DNA of 64,000 nucleotides, from contig NZ_FOCJ01000001.1 of assembly GCF_900110075.1 (NCBI RefSeq), positions 124,001-188,000 on the forward strand, read 5' to 3'. Made by a program: the position numbers and the translations under genes. Shown here in pieces: positions 63,500-64,000 of this stretch (position 1 is its first letter; every line of letters starts with the position of its first letter). This stretch comes from Paenibacillus sp. OV219. GTDB taxonomy: Bacteria > Bacillota > Bacilli > Paenibacillales > Paenibacillaceae. The notes beneath the pieces are model-generated. The model did not search any database and was not told the DNA's origin. It saw only the letters and a program-made list of their open reading frames with translations.

Positions 63500-64000
63500 A
63501 TGACCAAACAATACGCCGCGACGCGGTTTGAACGAACAAGCTACGACTTGTTTTTCTCGGGGCAGAACATCGTATACTTTATACTGACTTCTTTCTTAAG
63601 CGTGTATTACACAGGAACGCTTGGAATTCCAGCAACGGCAGTCGCGGGTATTCTGCTCGCAGCGCGAATATGGGACGCATTTGTGGACCCGATGCTGGCA
63701 GCGGTCGTCGAACGATCGAATTTCAAGAGCGGTAAGTTCAGACCATGGGTACTGCTGGCTGCAATTACGGTTCCGTTCTTTACCATTCTTTGCTTCGGTT
63801 TTGACGGTTTTCTGCTTGATCAGAGCTTAAGCGTACGAATTGCTTATGCCGCCATTACCTATTTCCTCTGGGGGACCTTCTACGCGGCTGCGGATGCGCC
63901 TGCTTACGCGCTCTCGACCGTCATGACGCCATACCCTGAAGAAAGAAACCTACTGCTCACCTACAACAAAATAACGGGGCTCGTAGGCGGACTTGCCGGC
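63500..64000 (+). CDS. GPH-family sugar:cation symporter, 3' end outside window
   Basis: ATG 63500 lies seven bases after TAGGAGG and the frame stays open for 167 codons to the window edge. The product begins MTKQYAATRFERTSYDLFF and shows four to five membrane segments and the GPH phrases AARIWDAFVDPMLA near 54-67 and GKFRPWVLLAAI near 77-88, as in MelB-type carriers. The position after the GH20 gene suggests amino-sugar oligosaccharides as substrate, which is inference. Confidence 0.88.
   Translation, partial: MTKQYAATRFERTSYDLFFSGQNIVYFILTSFLSVYYTGTLGIPATAVAGILLAARIWDAFVDPMLAAVVERSNFKSGKFRPWVLLAAITVPFFTILCFGFDGFLLDQSLSVRIAYAAITYFLWGTFYAAADAPAYALSTVMTPYPEERNLLLTYNKITGLVGGLAG

Noticed and set aside
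1-64000. tRNA, rRNA, riboswitch or T-box elements
   Set aside because: I looked in the intergenic gaps and recognised none of the characteristic conserved stretches; short degenerate ones could be missed without computation.

Overview
The window reads as chromosomal DNA of a low-to-mid GC Gram-positive spore-former of the Bacillales, most likely Paenibacillus or a close relative. The evidence is Bacillus-type Shine-Dalgarno sites, GTG and TTG starts placed by strong ribosome sites, S-layer-homology and copper-amine-oxidase-type wall domains, lipoproteins without an outer-membrane partner, an AraR arabinose regulon, PerR- and Fur-like boxes, and a menaquinol-type terminal oxidase. No rRNA, tRNA, phage, insertion sequence or CRISPR array was recognised.

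Layout. 1-13 kb is an envelope glycosylation and lipid-carrier locus: two GT4 glycosyltransferases, a flippase-like membrane protein, UppP, DedA, a PAP2-like phosphatase, a lipoprotein phosphoesterase, a DUF347 protein, two large polytopic proteins, and a GT2/GtrA pair. 13-17.6 kb has a candidate Fur-controlled small RNA, a three-repeat DUF2642-like protein, and a two-component system followed by a secreted repeat protein. 17.7-21.2 kb is visibly GC-richer. It holds an intact aldehyde dehydrogenase beside a zinc alcohol dehydrogenase stopped by one in-frame TGA and a LysR regulator with an internal deletion, so it looks like a decaying cassette. 21.3-30.3 kb has a fatty-acid desaturase, VanZ, a secreted propeller protein and the quinol oxidase operon.

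30.5-35.6 kb is araR-araD-ribulokinase-araA with three AraR operators. 35.7-36.3 kb carries two unrelated tandem arrays that share the same 51-bp period. 36.5-46 kb is a second two-component system, an amidase, a sugar-ABC-type permease pair with an HlyD-like adaptor and a solute-binding lipoprotein but no ATPase, and a convergent SLH-anchored GH18 enzyme. 46.2-48.5 kb is a ROK regulator and an MFS transporter.

48.6-54.4 kb places a third two-component system divergent from a VTC polyphosphate-polymerase-type protein, a DUF4956 protein and a Cthe_2159-type lipoprotein. 54.5-54.95 kb is a regularly spaced array of eight hairpins with compensated stem changes. 55.1-58 kb has a nitroreductase, a fused GT2-GtrA protein and a phosphodiester glycosidase. 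58.2-60.3 kb is ahpC-ahpF behind a promoter with a PerR-like box. The end holds RidA, a TetR regulator, a cytoplasmic GH20 hexosaminidase and a GPH-type symporter cut by the window edge.

Most of the window serves the cell envelope: making and flipping lipid-linked sugars, recycling undecaprenyl carrier, remodelling peptidoglycan, and sensing at the membrane through three OmpR-type two-component systems. The least ordinary items are the hairpin array, the twin 51-bp arrays, the candidate iron-responsive RNA, the TGA at a zinc-ligand cysteine, and the import-type operon with an efflux-type adaptor.
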